A stretch of 64,000 nt of DNA, from NCBI RefSeq assembly GCF_006385255.1, contig NZ_VFJE01000054.1, forward strand, positions 434,001 to 498,000. Direction: 5' to 3'. The notes under the pieces were generated by a model, which saw only the letters and a list, made by a program, of their open reading frames with translations, searched no databases and was not told the origin of the DNA. Position numbers and translations under genes: made by a program. Source of the DNA: Flavobacterium microcysteis. Its GTDB lineage: Bacteria; Bacteroidota; Bacteroidia; Flavobacteriales; Flavobacteriaceae. This document shows, piece by piece, positions 26,625 to 35,661 of the stretch. Position 1 is the stretch's first letter. Every line of letters begins with the position of its first letter.

Positions 26625-27393
26625 CGGCTTCTATTTTTTGGGTTATTGCTATAAATTGCTGTACATCCAGCTGTTCCGGACGGAGGTCAAAGATAGTATC
26701 TTCTCTTAAACTTTCCGAAAGATTTAGGGATTTTAAGCTGTTACGCAATGTTTTTCTTCGCTGTTGGAAACCAGTTTTCACAACTGTAAAAAATAACTTT
26801 TCATTACACGGTAGTGCAAAATTTTCTTTTCTTTTGAGTCGTAGCACTCCTGATTTCACTTTAGGCGGCGGATTGAATACATTCTCATGTACGGTAAAAA
26901 GATACTCCGCATCATAAAATGCCTGTACCAACACCGACAATATGCCGTATGTTTTACTACCTTTCTTTTCACAGATTCTTTCGGCCACTTCTTTCTGGAA
27001 CATTCCCGAAAATTCTGCCACCTGGCTTCGCAATTCCAAAGCCCTGAAAACAATCTGGGAAGATATGTTATATGGAAAGTTACCAATGATAGCGAACTGT
27101 TTCCCTTCAAAGGTTTTATTGATGTCATATTTCAGAAAATCCTGCGAGATGATATGATTGTGAAGCTTTGGATAGTTCGCATTCAAATAATCTACCGATT
27201 CCGTATCGATTTCAATGACATAGGTGTTTACCGGTTTTTCAAGCAGGTATTTTGTCAATACGCCCATCCCCGGTCCAATTTCCAAAACATTATCGTAGCC
27301 TTCAAAATGGAGCGTATCTGCGATTTTCTTTGCTATGTTTTCGTCCGTAAGGAAATGCTGTCCAAGATGTTTCTTGGCTTTTACTTTATCCAT
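26614..27393 (-). CDS. rsmA: 16S rRNA dimethyladenosine transferase RsmA/KsgA
   Basis: The 259-residue protein begins with the family hallmark [17 protein letters not shown]. It has the AdoMet motif [16 protein letters not shown], the acidic residue at the second strand ([12 protein letters not shown]) and the catalytic motif [14 protein letters not shown]. The C-terminal domain carries [13 protein letters not shown] and [13 protein letters not shown]. It dimethylates two adjacent adenosines near the 3' end of 16S rRNA during 30S maturation. It is the first gene of the rsmA-mgtE transcription unit. Length and motifs are complete. Confidence 0.97.
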   Translation of the reverse strand: MDKVKAKKHLGQHFLTDENIAKKIADTLHFEGYDNVLEIGPGMGVLTKYLLEKPVNTYVIEIDTESVDYLNANYPKLHNHIISQDFLKYDINKTFEGKQFAIIGNFPYNISSQIVFRALELRSQVAEFSGMFQKEVAERICEKKGSKTYGILSVLVQAFYDAEYLFTVHENVFNPPPKVKSGVLRLKRKENFALPCNEKLFFTVVKTGFQQRRKTLRNSLKSLNLSESLREDTIFDLRPEQLDVQQFIAITQKIEADAI

Positions 27394-27399
27394 TTTGAT

Positions 27400-27530
27400 T
27401 TAAGATTTATGATCTTTGATTTGTGATTTTGGATTTTAGACGTTGGATTTGTGATTTATGATTTGTGATTTTAGACTATAAACTGCCTATCTTCTTCCAA
27501 CTATCGACTATCCTCTATCAACCATCAACT
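27400..27530. other. Low-complexity intergenic repeats, no gene
   Basis: The gap between rsmA and the DUF4286 gene consists of imperfect repeats of words such as GATTTGTGATTT and GATTTTGGATTTT (27407-27475), then ACTATCGACTATC-like words (27496-27530). No start-stop frame, promoter box or hairpin with a T-tract is evident. Confidence 0.6.
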
Positions 27531-27531
27531 A

Positions 27532-27849
27532 TTAAGATTTGTGGTCACTGATGAATTCCAATTCTGTTCTAAAGGCAAGCATCTTGTCGCCAAATAATCT
27601 GTGGCCTTCTTCTCTAAATCCGGGTGCGTCTTCCAGATAGTAACTGTCCAGATTTTCTCTGGAATCAGCCCAATATTGAACCGAATAAGTCGTACCACCC
27701 ATTTCTTCTTCAACCAATACTTTTACAAGACGTGCCGAAGAGAATTTTCCTGTTGCCAGAATTTCCGGAATATGTTTCTGCTGCATCCAGCGAAGCCATT
27801 CGTCATGTACAGATTCGTGAATATTTATGGTTACGTTATATATTATCAT
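27532..27849 (-). CDS. DUF4286 small protein
   Basis: The ATG at 27849 gives 105 residues beginning MIIYNVTINIHESVHDEWL, typical of DUF4286; an in-frame ATG 10 codons upstream adds a lysine-rich stretch unlike the family. The fold predicted from the pattern (beta strand YNVTINI, helix DEWLRWMQQKHIPEIL, strand YSVQYWA, final FRTELEF) resembles the dimeric alpha-beta barrel group. Function is unknown. There is no obvious operon partner: the TPR gene follows after 99 bases of repeat-containing sequence. Confidence 0.82.
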   Translation of the reverse strand: MIIYNVTINIHESVHDEWLRWMQQKHIPEILATGKFSSARLVKVLVEEEMGGTTYSVQYWADSRENLDSYYLEDAPGFREEGHRLFGDKMLAFRTELEFISDHKS

Positions 27850-27903
27850 TTTTTTAATTTTTAGATTTTTAGACTTCATCTGGTGAAGCGGTCTTATTTG
27901 AAA

Positions 27904-27942
27904 AATTCGTAATTCGTAATTCGTAATTCGTAATTCGTAATT
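27904..27942. repeat. Five tandem copies of a 7-bp unit
   Basis: AATTCGT is repeated five times without change (27904-27938), followed by a partial unit; a further single AATTCGT is at 27954-27960, at the end of the TPR gene. This is a simple-sequence tract between the DUF4286 and TPR genes; there is no spacer structure, so it is not CRISPR. Confidence 0.9.
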
Positions 27943-27948
27943 ATATAA

Positions 27949-29727
27949 TTATAAATTCGTATCGCCTCGCAACTGCCTGAATTTTTTCCTCGCTTCTACA
28001 AAATAAATACTGTCTTCGTGATTGAATAAGATCTGTTCATAAAGCGCTTTGGCTTTATCTGTATCTTTTAGTTTCTTATTGTAAATCTCTGCCGAAAAAT
28101 AAAGCGCTTCGTCAATATAGATTCCGTCTTTATGGTTATCGATTATAGCCTGATATTGCGTCAGAGCAGAATTAAAATCACCCAATTTCTCATAGGTTTC
28201 TCCAATTCGCAACAGTGTTTCATCTTCGATTTCCTGGCCTTTGTATTCTTTCAATATCGACTGGAATTGTTCCAATGCTTCTTTATTCTTATTCTGATAC
28301 AATAAGTAATCACCTCTGGCAAATTTCTTCAATCCAACCTGAGTTGAATCTGCTACGGTATTGTCATTGATTAAAAGAAATAATTCTAAAGCATCGTTTG
28401 CTATCAGCTGAGTCGAAGCCGCCTTTAATTCTTTAAATTGCTTGAGTGCCCATTCAAAATCAGTCTTGAAGTAGCTTGTTTTTGCAGCTTTCAAACTGGC
28501 TTCATGCCCTACAGCATCATTTTTCAAATCTTCTTCAATCTGAGAATAATAGATTAGGGCCTGGTTGAATTTTTCTTCATAAAGCAAAATGTCGGCCAAT
28601 TCCATCTTTGCATCTGCTGTCTGGTATTTATTCAAAGGCAATTCTAACGTACGTTTTAATATGGCCTTTCCTTCTTCCGGATTTTTAAGGTTGAAAGTAG
28701 CAAAGTGAGCCTGTAATATCTGCAAGGATAAAGTGTATGGGCTTATTCCGTATTTTTTCACCAATAGATCCAGTTCGCTTTTGATTGCAGGATATTCTTT
28801 TTCAGGTGCTCTTTTGATTCTCGCTTCCATTAAAAAATAATGTGCCCTGATTTGCAAATCCAAATCTTGTGTGTTTTCCAAAACAAACGCAAAAATCTCC
28901 CTTGCTGTTTCTTCTTCATTTTCTTCCATAACCAATTCAGCCAGGTTTACGATATTCGAAAAAGATTCAGGATCACGTCTGTAAATTGCTTTTTCCTGGA
29001 TAAATGCTTTGGAATAATCTTTTTGCTGTACAAAAAACCAACTTAAAAACTGGTTCCAGAATATATCCTGATTTTTTTGGGCACGCAACAATAATGCCTT
29101 TCGCAACGCCGTATTGAATGTTTCTTCAGCTTCTTCTGTCATAAAACGTGAAAGCTGATTCTGAATCATGATAGTATTATTCTGGTTTGTATAGGCTTCT
29201 TCCAGAAAAGTATCAATCATGAGATCCATTTTGCCTTGCTGTCCGTAAATGACAGCCATCTGGTAATTAAACTTGAATTTTGGTTCTAGCTTTATGGCCA
29301 GCTTATAGGATTCTAAAGCATAGTCCAGCAATACTTTTTTCTCAAAAATATTGGCGATGGAATATACGTTGGATGGGTTTTCATTAATCTTGTCTACTGC
29401 CTGGTCGTAATATTTTTTAGCTTTTCCTGCCTCTTTCTTCAATTGGTAATTGTATCCAATCTCAACCAAAAGCGATGGCTGCTTGTATTTTTCATAACGT
29501 TCCTGAAGACGTTTTTCAGCCTGATCATATTGCTGCAACTGCTGATAGGATTCTATTATTTTCTGAAAGTAAAAGCTATTCCCCTGCTGATTTTTCAGCA
29601 ATTCGTCAAAACTAATGATGGCTTTTTCAAATTCTCCTTTGTCAAAATAATTCAAAGCCAACTGTTCGTTTTGCGCAAAAGCAAACAGCGACACAAATAG
29701 GCTTAAGAGTAGGAAAATTTTTCTCAT
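27949..29727 (-). CDS. Secreted TPR-repeat protein
   Basis: The 592-residue protein has a signal peptide (LLLSLFVSLFAFAQ) and then tetratricopeptide hairpins over almost its whole length. The clearest are LALNYFDKGEFEKAIISFDE near residue 25, YNYQLKKEAGKAKKYYDQAV near 95, and RIGETYEKLGDFNSALTQYQ near 525. It has no catalytic domain and is a periplasmic or surface scaffold by inference. It lies downstream of serS in the same direction with an 87-base gap holding an inverted repeat, so it may be partly co-transcribed with serS. Confidence 0.87.
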   Translation of the reverse strand: MRKIFLLLSLFVSLFAFAQNEQLALNYFDKGEFEKAIISFDELLKNQQGNSFYFQKIIESYQQLQQYDQAEKRLQERYEKYKQPSLLVEIGYNYQLKKEAGKAKKYYDQAVDKINENPSNVYSIANIFEKKVLLDYALESYKLAIKLEPKFKFNYQMAVIYGQQGKMDLMIDTFLEEAYTNQNNTIMIQNQLSRFMTEEAEETFNTALRKALLLRAQKNQDIFWNQFLSWFFVQQKDYSKAFIQEKAIYRRDPESFSNIVNLAELVMEENEEETAREIFAFVLENTQDLDLQIRAHYFLMEARIKRAPEKEYPAIKSELDLLVKKYGISPYTLSLQILQAHFATFNLKNPEEGKAILKRTLELPLNKYQTADAKMELADILLYEEKFNQALIYYSQIEEDLKNDAVGHEASLKAAKTSYFKTDFEWALKQFKELKAASTQLIANDALELFLLINDNTVADSTQVGLKKFARGDYLLYQNKNKEALEQFQSILKEYKGQEIEDETLLRIGETYEKLGDFNSALTQYQAIIDNHKDGIYIDEALYFSAEIYNKKLKDTDKAKALYEQILFNHEDSIYFVEARKKFRQLRGDTNL

Positions 29728-29729
29728 TG

Positions 29730-29810
29730 TAGTTTAATGCAAAAAAGGATATAACAATGTACTAATATAACAATTTTAAGGCTGAATTAGTACATTGCTA
29801 CATTAAACTA
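29730..29810. repeat. Nested inverted repeat between serS and the TPR gene
   Basis: Outer arms 29730-29739 and 29801-29810 (TAGTTTAATG / CATTAAACTA, 10 bp) and inner arms 29755-29766 and 29786-29797 (CAATGTACTAAT / ATTAGTACATTG, 12 bp) are both perfect. It may fold in the serS 3' RNA; no T-tract follows on the minus strand. Confidence 0.8.
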
Positions 29811-29814
29811 TTGG

Positions 29815-31086
29815 TTAATTTATGATATCGAATCCGGTGTATGGACGCAGCACTTCTGGAATCACAATACCTTCCGGTGTCTGATAATTTTCCAAAATAC
29901 CTGCCAATACTCTTGGCAATGCCAATGAGCTTCCGTTTAGCGTATGTGCCAATTGGTTTTTACCGTCTTTATCTTTATAACGTAACTTCAATCGGTGAGA
30001 CTGGAAAGTTTCGAAGTTAGATACCGAACTGATTTCCAACCAACGGTCTTGTGCTGTTGAAAACACTTCAAAATCATAGGTCATAGCAGACGCAAAGCCC
30101 ATATCACCTCCACAAAGACGAAGAATTCTGTATGGAAGTTTTAATTCGTTCAATAGGGTTCTTACGTGTTCTACCATACCTTCTAAAGCTTCGTATGATT
30201 TTTCCGGATGTTCAACTCTTACGATTTCTACCTTATCAAATTGGTGTAAACGGTTCAATCCACGTACGTGAGCACCATACGAACCTGCTTCTCTTCTAAA
30301 ACAAGGCGTATAGGCCGTTGCCAGAATTGGAAGTTCGTTTTCATGCAAAAGAACGTCACGGAACAAATTCGTTACCGGAACTTCAGCTGTTGGGATCAAA
30401 TAAAGATTATCCGTCGCATCATGATACATCTGTCCTTCTTTGTCAGGAAGTTGTCCTGTTCCATAAGCTGATGCTTCATTCACAAAATGCGGTACCTGAA
30501 ATTCCTGGTAACCCGCTGCTGTGTTTTTATCTAAAAAGTAGGTAATTAAGGCACGTTGCAATTTGGCTCCTTTTCCTTTATAGACAGGAAATCCTGCACC
30601 TGTTATTTTATTTCCTAATTCAAAATCTATGATGTCGTATTTTTTTACCAATTCCCAGTGAGGCAAAGCTTCTCCATGCAAGTCCGGAATAGCACCTTCT
30701 TGCAAAACAGTTACGTTGTCTTCTGGAGTCTTTCCTTCCGGAACAATATCCGCAGGAAGATTTGGCAGCAAATACAATTGTTCTGTCAGCTCGTTTGTGT
30801 ATTCATCAAGCTTTTCAGCCAATTCCTTGCTTTTTTCTTTTAGCGAAGTTGTTTTGGTTTTTAGCAATTCTGCTTTTGCCTTCTCGCCGCTTTTCATCAA
30901 CTCACCAATGTCTTTGGATAGCTTATTCGATTCCGACAAAATATTGTCCATTTCAGCCTGTGTCGCTCTTCTTTTTTCATCAAGCTGCACGGCTAGTTCA
31001 ACAATACTTTTGGCATCCATGTTTCTTTTTGCCAAAGCTTTGAGGACTTTCTCCTGGTTTTCTCTAATAAATGCTATCTGTAACAT
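29815..31086 (-). CDS. serS: Seryl-tRNA synthetase
   Basis: The 423-residue protein has a two-helix coiled-coil arm (about 28-100, binding the tRNA-Ser long variable arm) and then a class II catalytic domain. Motif 2 is seen in TPCFRREAGSYGAHVRGLNR, followed by HQFDKVEIV and the Ser-binding QDRWLEISSVSNFETFQS. Motif 3 is LALPRVLAGILENYQTPEG, and the protein ends PEVLRPYTGF. It charges tRNA-Ser in the cytoplasm. A good promoter lies 22 bases upstream. The protein is complete and typical. Confidence 0.97.
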   Translation of the reverse strand: MLQIAFIRENQEKVLKALAKRNMDAKSIVELAVQLDEKRRATQAEMDNILSESNKLSKDIGELMKSGEKAKAELLKTKTTSLKEKSKELAEKLDEYTNELTEQLYLLPNLPADIVPEGKTPEDNVTVLQEGAIPDLHGEALPHWELVKKYDIIDFELGNKITGAGFPVYKGKGAKLQRALITYFLDKNTAAGYQEFQVPHFVNEASAYGTGQLPDKEGQMYHDATDNLYLIPTAEVPVTNLFRDVLLHENELPILATAYTPCFRREAGSYGAHVRGLNRLHQFDKVEIVRVEHPEKSYEALEGMVEHVRTLLNELKLPYRILRLCGGDMGFASAMTYDFEVFSTAQDRWLEISSVSNFETFQSHRLKLRYKDKDGKNQLAHTLNGSSLALPRVLAGILENYQTPEGIVIPEVLRPYTGFDIIN

Positions 31087-31107
31087 TGTCTAATTTTTAT
31101 AAGGAAG

Positions 31108-31140
31108 CAAATTTAAGGAAAAAAGGTTGACAGTTGCAAA
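31108..31140 (-). promoter_or_regulatory. serS promoter
   Basis: Read on the minus strand, TTTG (31140-31137) and TAAATTTG (31115-31108) are separated by 21 bases, matching the Flavobacterium TTG-N17-23-TAnnTTTG consensus. The serS ATG is 22 bases downstream. Confidence 0.78.
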
Positions 31141-31200
31141 GTTAACGGCTAACATAGTGTAAAGTTTTAAATGCGGTCTCAACTGTAATAAATTAACATC

Positions 31201-31227
31201 TTGTGTGTTATTTATTAATTACATTTG
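31201..31227 (+). promoter_or_regulatory. Promoter of the M1 aminopeptidase gene
   Basis: TTG at 31201-31203 and TACATTTG at 31220-31227, spaced by 16 bases, lie just before the ATG at 31245. The short leader supports that start over the in-frame ATG at 31203. Confidence 0.65.
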
Positions 31228-31244
31228 GGAAATTTTTCCCGATT

Positions 31245-33164
31245 ATGAAAAAAATATACCTGCTATTCGCTTTAGTTCTGTCAAGCGTTAGCTTTGCTCA
31301 GAATTCATCTTCTCAAAACAACCAAATAGCTGAAGCAGAACGAAAATCAGCGGTAAAAAAAATCAACTTCAGGAATAATCCGAATACCGAAAATTATGAT
31401 GTGACCTATCATAGGCTCCGATTTGAGGTAAACCCGAGTATTTATTACATCAAAGGCAATGTGACTACTTATTACAAGGCAAAATCAAATATGAGCACTA
31501 TAACTTTTGATCTTGCGGACGAATTGGAAGTGAGCTCGGTAAAACAAAGAAATACATCACTTAGTTTTACACAAAACGGCACAAATGAGTTGGTTATTAC
31601 CCTGCCTGCCGTACAAAACACTAATGTATTGGATTCGTTGACAATTGTATATGAAGGAGCTCCTCCTGCCGATAGTGACGGATTCAACACTTATACACAT
31701 GCCGGAAATCCAGGACTTTATACGCTTTCTGAACCTTTTGGGGCCAGAGACTGGTGGCCGTGCAAACAAGACTTGAATGACAAGATTGAAAAATTGGATG
31801 TATTTATAAAAACAGGATCACAATATGTGAGCGTTGCCAACGGACTTCAAATCAGTGCCGTCAACAATGGTGATGGTACAAAAACTACACATTTTCACCA
31901 CAACTATCCTATTCCGGCCTATCTTATAGCTATTGGTGTTACTAACTATACAATATTCACACAACAGGCAGGAACTGCACCACATACTTTTCCGATTGTA
32001 AATTATATCTATCCGGAAAGTCAGGCAGCTACCCAAAACGCCCTGGCTGTAACCGTGCCTATTATGGATCTGTTTGAACAGCTGTTTGAGACCTATCCTT
32101 TTTCTAATGAAAAATACGGACATGCACAGTGTTCACTAGGTGGCGGAATGGAACACACTACGGTTTCGTTTATGGGTAGTTTTGGCAGAGACCTGATTGC
32201 TCATGAATTAGCCCACCAATGGTTTGGAGATAAAATTACTTGCGGCAGTTGGAAAGACATTTGGCTAAACGAAGGTTTTGCAAGCTATCTGGCCGGTCTT
32301 GTTATTGAGAATATGGATGGCGCTACCGACTTTAATTCCTGGAAAAGCAGTTTGATTGATAACATCACTTCCCAAGTTGGCGGAGCTGTTTATCTGTCGG
32401 ATACTGAAGCCTTAGATGCCGGAAGAATTTTTAGCAGCAGGTTAACCTATGACAAAGGTGCTATGGTGGTGCATATGCTTCGCTTTAAATTGGGCGACGC
32501 TAACTTTTTCCAAGGCGTCAAAAACTACCTCGCTGACCCGAATCTGGCTTATGGCTATGCTATAACCGAGAATCTGAAAACACATTTGGAAACCGCTTCC
32601 GGATTGGATCTGGACGAATTTTTTAATGATTGGGTATACGGGCAAGGTTATCCGAGATATACCATAACGGCGAGAAACTTTTCTCAGGGCGTAGCTCGTT
32701 TTACAGTAAGCCAGACACAGTCTCATGCATCCGTTTCCTTTTTTGAAATGCCAGTTCCGGTACGAGTAACCGGCGCCGGAGGCCAATCATTGGATTTGAT
32801 TTTGGACAACACAACCAATAACCAGACTATCGACAAAAATGTACCGTTTGTGATTACAGGCATTACTTTTAATCCAAAAAGCGATATCATAGCAAGAAAC
32901 AGTACTGCTACATTAGGTAATGGAAGTTTTGTTTTGGATGAAAACGTAAAGCTGTATCCTAATCCAGCTTCCCATTCTTTGCAATTGCAGCTCCCAGATA
33001 ATGTTGTACTTGAAAAAGCCATATTCTATAATGCATTAGGACAGATTATCAAAGAAACAACTTCTCAGACTTCATGGGATGTTTCCGCATTGCCAGTGGG
33101 TGTAAACTTTGTAAAAATAATTACAGATGCTGGCACAAAACAGATGAAGTTTATCAAAGCTTAG
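31245..33164 (+). CDS. Secreted M1-family zinc aminopeptidase with T9SS type A tail
   Basis: The start at 31245 gives a normal signal peptide (KKIYLLFALVLSSVSFAQ) and 639 residues; an ATG 42 bases upstream overlaps the promoter. The catalytic domain shows the substrate-binding GGGMEHTT (in place of the more usual GAMEN) and the zinc site HELAHQWFGD with His320, Glu321, His324 and Glu343 (WLNEGFASY). A Tyr in the region LTYDKGAMVVHML fits the M1 transition-state tyrosine. The last 75 residues, from KLYPNPASHS to KQMKFIKA, form a type A T9SS sorting domain. The protein should therefore be exported through T9SS to the surface or medium and trim N-terminal residues from peptides. Confidence 0.93.
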   Translation: MKKIYLLFALVLSSVSFAQNSSSQNNQIAEAERKSAVKKINFRNNPNTENYDVTYHRLRFEVNPSIYYIKGNVTTYYKAKSNMSTITFDLADELEVSSVKQRNTSLSFTQNGTNELVITLPAVQNTNVLDSLTIVYEGAPPADSDGFNTYTHAGNPGLYTLSEPFGARDWWPCKQDLNDKIEKLDVFIKTGSQYVSVANGLQISAVNNGDGTKTTHFHHNYPIPAYLIAIGVTNYTIFTQQAGTAPHTFPIVNYIYPESQAATQNALAVTVPIMDLFEQLFETYPFSNEKYGHAQCSLGGGMEHTTVSFMGSFGRDLIAHELAHQWFGDKITCGSWKDIWLNEGFASYLAGLVIENMDGATDFNSWKSSLIDNITSQVGGAVYLSDTEALDAGRIFSSRLTYDKGAMVVHMLRFKLGDANFFQGVKNYLADPNLAYGYAITENLKTHLETASGLDLDEFFNDWVYGQGYPRYTITARNFSQGVARFTVSQTQSHASVSFFEMPVPVRVTGAGGQSLDLILDNTTNNQTIDKNVPFVITGITFNPKSDIIARNSTATLGNGSFVLDENVKLYPNPASHSLQLQLPDNVVLEKAIFYNALGQIIKETTSQTSWDVSALPVGVNFVKIITDAGTKQMKFIKA

Positions 33165-33182
33165 TTTCTAAAACATATAACA

Positions 33183-33212
33183 AAAAGGGCTTCCAAATGG
33201 AAGCCCTTTTGC
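33183..33212. terminator. Bidirectional terminator
   Basis: A perfect 12-bp stem (AAAAGGGCTTCC / GGAAGCCCTTTT, 33183-33194 and 33199-33210) with a 4-base loop lies between the convergent aminopeptidase and MFS genes. Confidence 0.9.
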
Positions 33213-33227
33213 ATTAAAAAAGTTTCT

Positions 33228-34439
33228 TTATTGTATTGCTTTGATACGGCTTGCCATTATAGCGATCATTACTCCGAAGATTCCGATAAAAGCAAAAGAA
33301 AATTGCAGTCCGGCAGCTTCGGCAATAAAACCGATAACTGGTGGCCCCATCAGGAAACCAAGAAAACTTACACTGGAAACAATGGTCAATGCTTCACCTG
33401 GAGCTACTGTCGTATTTTTTCCTGCAATGCTGTATACTGTTGGCACTATAGTCGAAACACCCAAGCCTACCAGCATGAATGCTAAGGTAGACGGAACAAG
33501 ATACGGCAAAAAGACCGATGTAAACAATCCGATTGAAATTAACAGACCGCTAATCTGCAACACTCTTTTTCTTCCGTATTTATAGATGAGTCGGTCGCCT
33601 AAAAATCTTCCACTGGCCATCATAATCATAAATGAGGTATATCCTAAAATCACCAATGGACCAGGCGCTTTCACGATTTCCTTGAAATAAACACCACTCC
33701 AGTCAAACATAACGCCTTCGCTTGCCATACAGCAAAAACCAATAATACCCAGCCAAATCAAAACGCCATCCGGTTTGGTGAAAAATTTCTTTTTCTTCTC
33801 TGAAGATTTTTTCTCTTTGGCTTTGATAAGGTATTTATAATTGGCTGCCATCAGTATAAAAACAATTATGGCCGCAATCACAAAATGTTCAAAAGGCGAA
33901 AGTTTTAAAGCCAGCATCGCAATTCCTATTAAAGCTCCGGAAAAACCAGCCGTACTCCAGGCACCGTGAAACGAAGACATGATAGTCCTTTTAAAAAGTC
34001 CTTCGGTGTAGACTCCTTGTGTGTTTACGGCAATATTGCTCAAGTTTCCAAAAATCCCAAACAGGAACAGTCCGGCAGAAAGTTGCCACGGCTTTGCTGC
34101 AAGTCCAAGATTGGTAAGTGCAAGAGCATAGAATGCCAATGAAAGAACCAGGATTCTATGGCTACCGTATTTTGTGACGAGTTTTCCCGAAAAAGGCATG
34201 ACTATTAGCTGTCCGAATGGCAATGCAAAAAGGATGGAGCCTAAATCGCTCTCGCTCAAATGGAGCGAAGCTTTGATATCCGGAATACGGCTTGCCCAGG
34301 TGGCAAAGCACAAGCCCATCGCAAAATAAAAAAGGGAAACTGCCCAGCGTATCCGCTTTAAATAAGATTCCTTGGCATGTTTATAGCCTTTGAGTTTTGG
34401 GCGGGTATTGAAGGTGTTGATAAATCTGAATTCCATCAA
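33228..34439 (-). CDS. MFS transporter (YbjJ-like)
   Basis: The 403-residue protein has about 12 membrane segments after a 30-residue N-terminal extension. The start helix reads FYFAMGLCFATWASRIPDIK, and a cytoplasmic loop contains GSHRILVLSLAFYALAL. It shares the ATWASRIPDIK and SSFHGAWSTAGFSGALIG patterns with the YbjJ group of MFS proteins. The transported compound is unknown. Two adjacent ATGs occur at the start, and the true start could also be further downstream, since the first 30 residues are not conserved in the family. It follows the second aldo-keto reductase gene in the same direction, 33 bases apart, and could share a transcript with it. Confidence 0.85.
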   Translation of the reverse strand: MMEFRFINTFNTRPKLKGYKHAKESYLKRIRWAVSLFYFAMGLCFATWASRIPDIKASLHLSESDLGSILFALPFGQLIVMPFSGKLVTKYGSHRILVLSLAFYALALTNLGLAAKPWQLSAGLFLFGIFGNLSNIAVNTQGVYTEGLFKRTIMSSFHGAWSTAGFSGALIGIAMLALKLSPFEHFVIAAIIVFILMAANYKYLIKAKEKKSSEKKKKFFTKPDGVLIWLGIIGFCCMASEGVMFDWSGVYFKEIVKAPGPLVILGYTSFMIMMASGRFLGDRLIYKYGRKRVLQISGLLISIGLFTSVFLPYLVPSTLAFMLVGLGVSTIVPTVYSIAGKNTTVAPGEALTIVSSVSFLGFLMGPPVIGFIAEAAGLQFSFAFIGIFGVMIAIMASRIKAIQ

Positions 34440-34472
34440 ATAATTAACAAGTTTGTTTGTTGTGAATTGTTT

Positions 34473-35429
34473 TTATAATTGCCATGCGCTGGCTTTGTCT
34501 AAAAAGCGGATAGCTTCTGCATCCAGATTTAGTTCCGGCGCCTGGATGATGCTTCCCAATTGGCTTTTACTGGTAGCACTCACGATTGGAGCCGTAACCG
34601 ATGGTCTTTGGATAAGCCATGCCAGTGACACTGCTGCGGGAGTTGCTTTGTATTGGTTTGAAATTTCATCGAGAGCAGCCAGAATTTTCAAACCTCTTTC
34701 GTCAAAATATTTGTCCATATCTCCACCTCTTGGGCTTTTTCCCAAATCTTCTTTTGTTCTGTATTTTCCGGTCAAAAATCCGCTTTCAAGCGAATAATAG
34801 GTAATTACACCTAAACCGTTTTCCAGGGCCAGTGATTCATATTGGGTTTCATATTTTTCACGGGCATACAGGTTATAATGTGGCTGTAAGGTTTCATAAC
34901 GTGGCAATCCTTTTGCTGCGCTTGCTTGTAAAGAGGCTAGAATGCGTTCCGGCGACATATTTGACGTTCCAATCCAACGGATTTTGCCATCTTTTTGCAA
35001 TTGGGCATAGGCTTCCAATGTTTCTTCTACCGGAGTTTCTACATCATCAAAATGCGTTTGGTATAAATCCAGATAATCCGTCTTAAGGCGTTGTAGTGAA
35101 TCTTCTATGGCTTTGAGTATGTATTGTTTTTTGAGTCCTTTTTTGCCATCGCCCATATCAGAACCTACTTTGGTTGTCAGGACAATATCGTGGCGGTTTT
35201 TCTTTTCTTTCATCCACTTGCCAATGATTCGTTCTGATTCGCCACCTACATTTCCGGGTGCCCAGCGTGAATATACATCGGCCGTGTCAATAAAATTAAA
35301 GCCTACTTCGGTAAAACCGTCTAAAATTTCAAAGGATTTCTTTTCGTCAAGAGTCCACCCAAAAACGTTTCCTCCAAACGCCACAGGATAAATATGCAGG
35401 TCTGTATTGCCTAATTGTCTTTTTTCCAT
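34473..35429 (-). CDS. Aldo-keto reductase
   Basis: The 318-residue TIM-barrel oxidoreductase carries the family residues in FIDTADVYSRWAPG (Asp, Tyr), VLTTKVGSDMGDG (Lys) and LYQTHFDDVETPVEETLEAY (His). The NADPH pocket region APIVSATSKSQLGSI is near the C-terminus. It belongs to the broad YajO/YccK-type group. Substrate is unknown. It is upstream of the MFS gene on the same strand, suggesting a small two-gene unit that converts and moves a small molecule, but this is inference. Confidence 0.92.
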   Translation of the reverse strand: MEKRQLGNTDLHIYPVAFGGNVFGWTLDEKKSFEILDGFTEVGFNFIDTADVYSRWAPGNVGGESERIIGKWMKEKKNRHDIVLTTKVGSDMGDGKKGLKKQYILKAIEDSLQRLKTDYLDLYQTHFDDVETPVEETLEAYAQLQKDGKIRWIGTSNMSPERILASLQASAAKGLPRYETLQPHYNLYAREKYETQYESLALENGLGVITYYSLESGFLTGKYRTKEDLGKSPRGGDMDKYFDERGLKILAALDEISNQYKATPAAVSLAWLIQRPSVTAPIVSATSKSQLGSIIQAPELNLDAEAIRFLDKASAWQL

Positions 35430-35624
35430 GATTGTAAAAGTTTAGTATAGTTAGCAAGATGCCGGTAATGGCATGAGGCAGGAATAAAGCGAAATCAACA
35501 CCGATTCCGTTTAAAAAGTAAAATTACTGTACATCACCTAAACTAAAAATTCCGATTTCAAAGATTAACAAACATTTAAAATATTGAAAAATGAATAATC
35601 CCACCGTAAGTAAATAGAAAACAC

Positions 35625-35632
35625 TATTTTTG
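35625..35632 (+). promoter_or_regulatory. TATTTTTG -7 box upstream of rseP
   Basis: The sequence fits TAnnTTTG and lies 29 bases before the rseP ATG. No clear -33 TTG is found at the usual distance. Confidence 0.45.
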
Positions 35633-35661
35633 TTCGCAATTATTGAATCTAAAATTAAAAA

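Noticed and set aside
27904..27942. Possible CRISPR-like array
   Set aside because: Repeats are contiguous 7-mers without spacers and no cas genes are in the window.
30716..31093. 125-codon open frame opposite serS
   Set aside because: Antisense shadow of the serS coiled-coil arm, low-complexity Ser/Phe composition.
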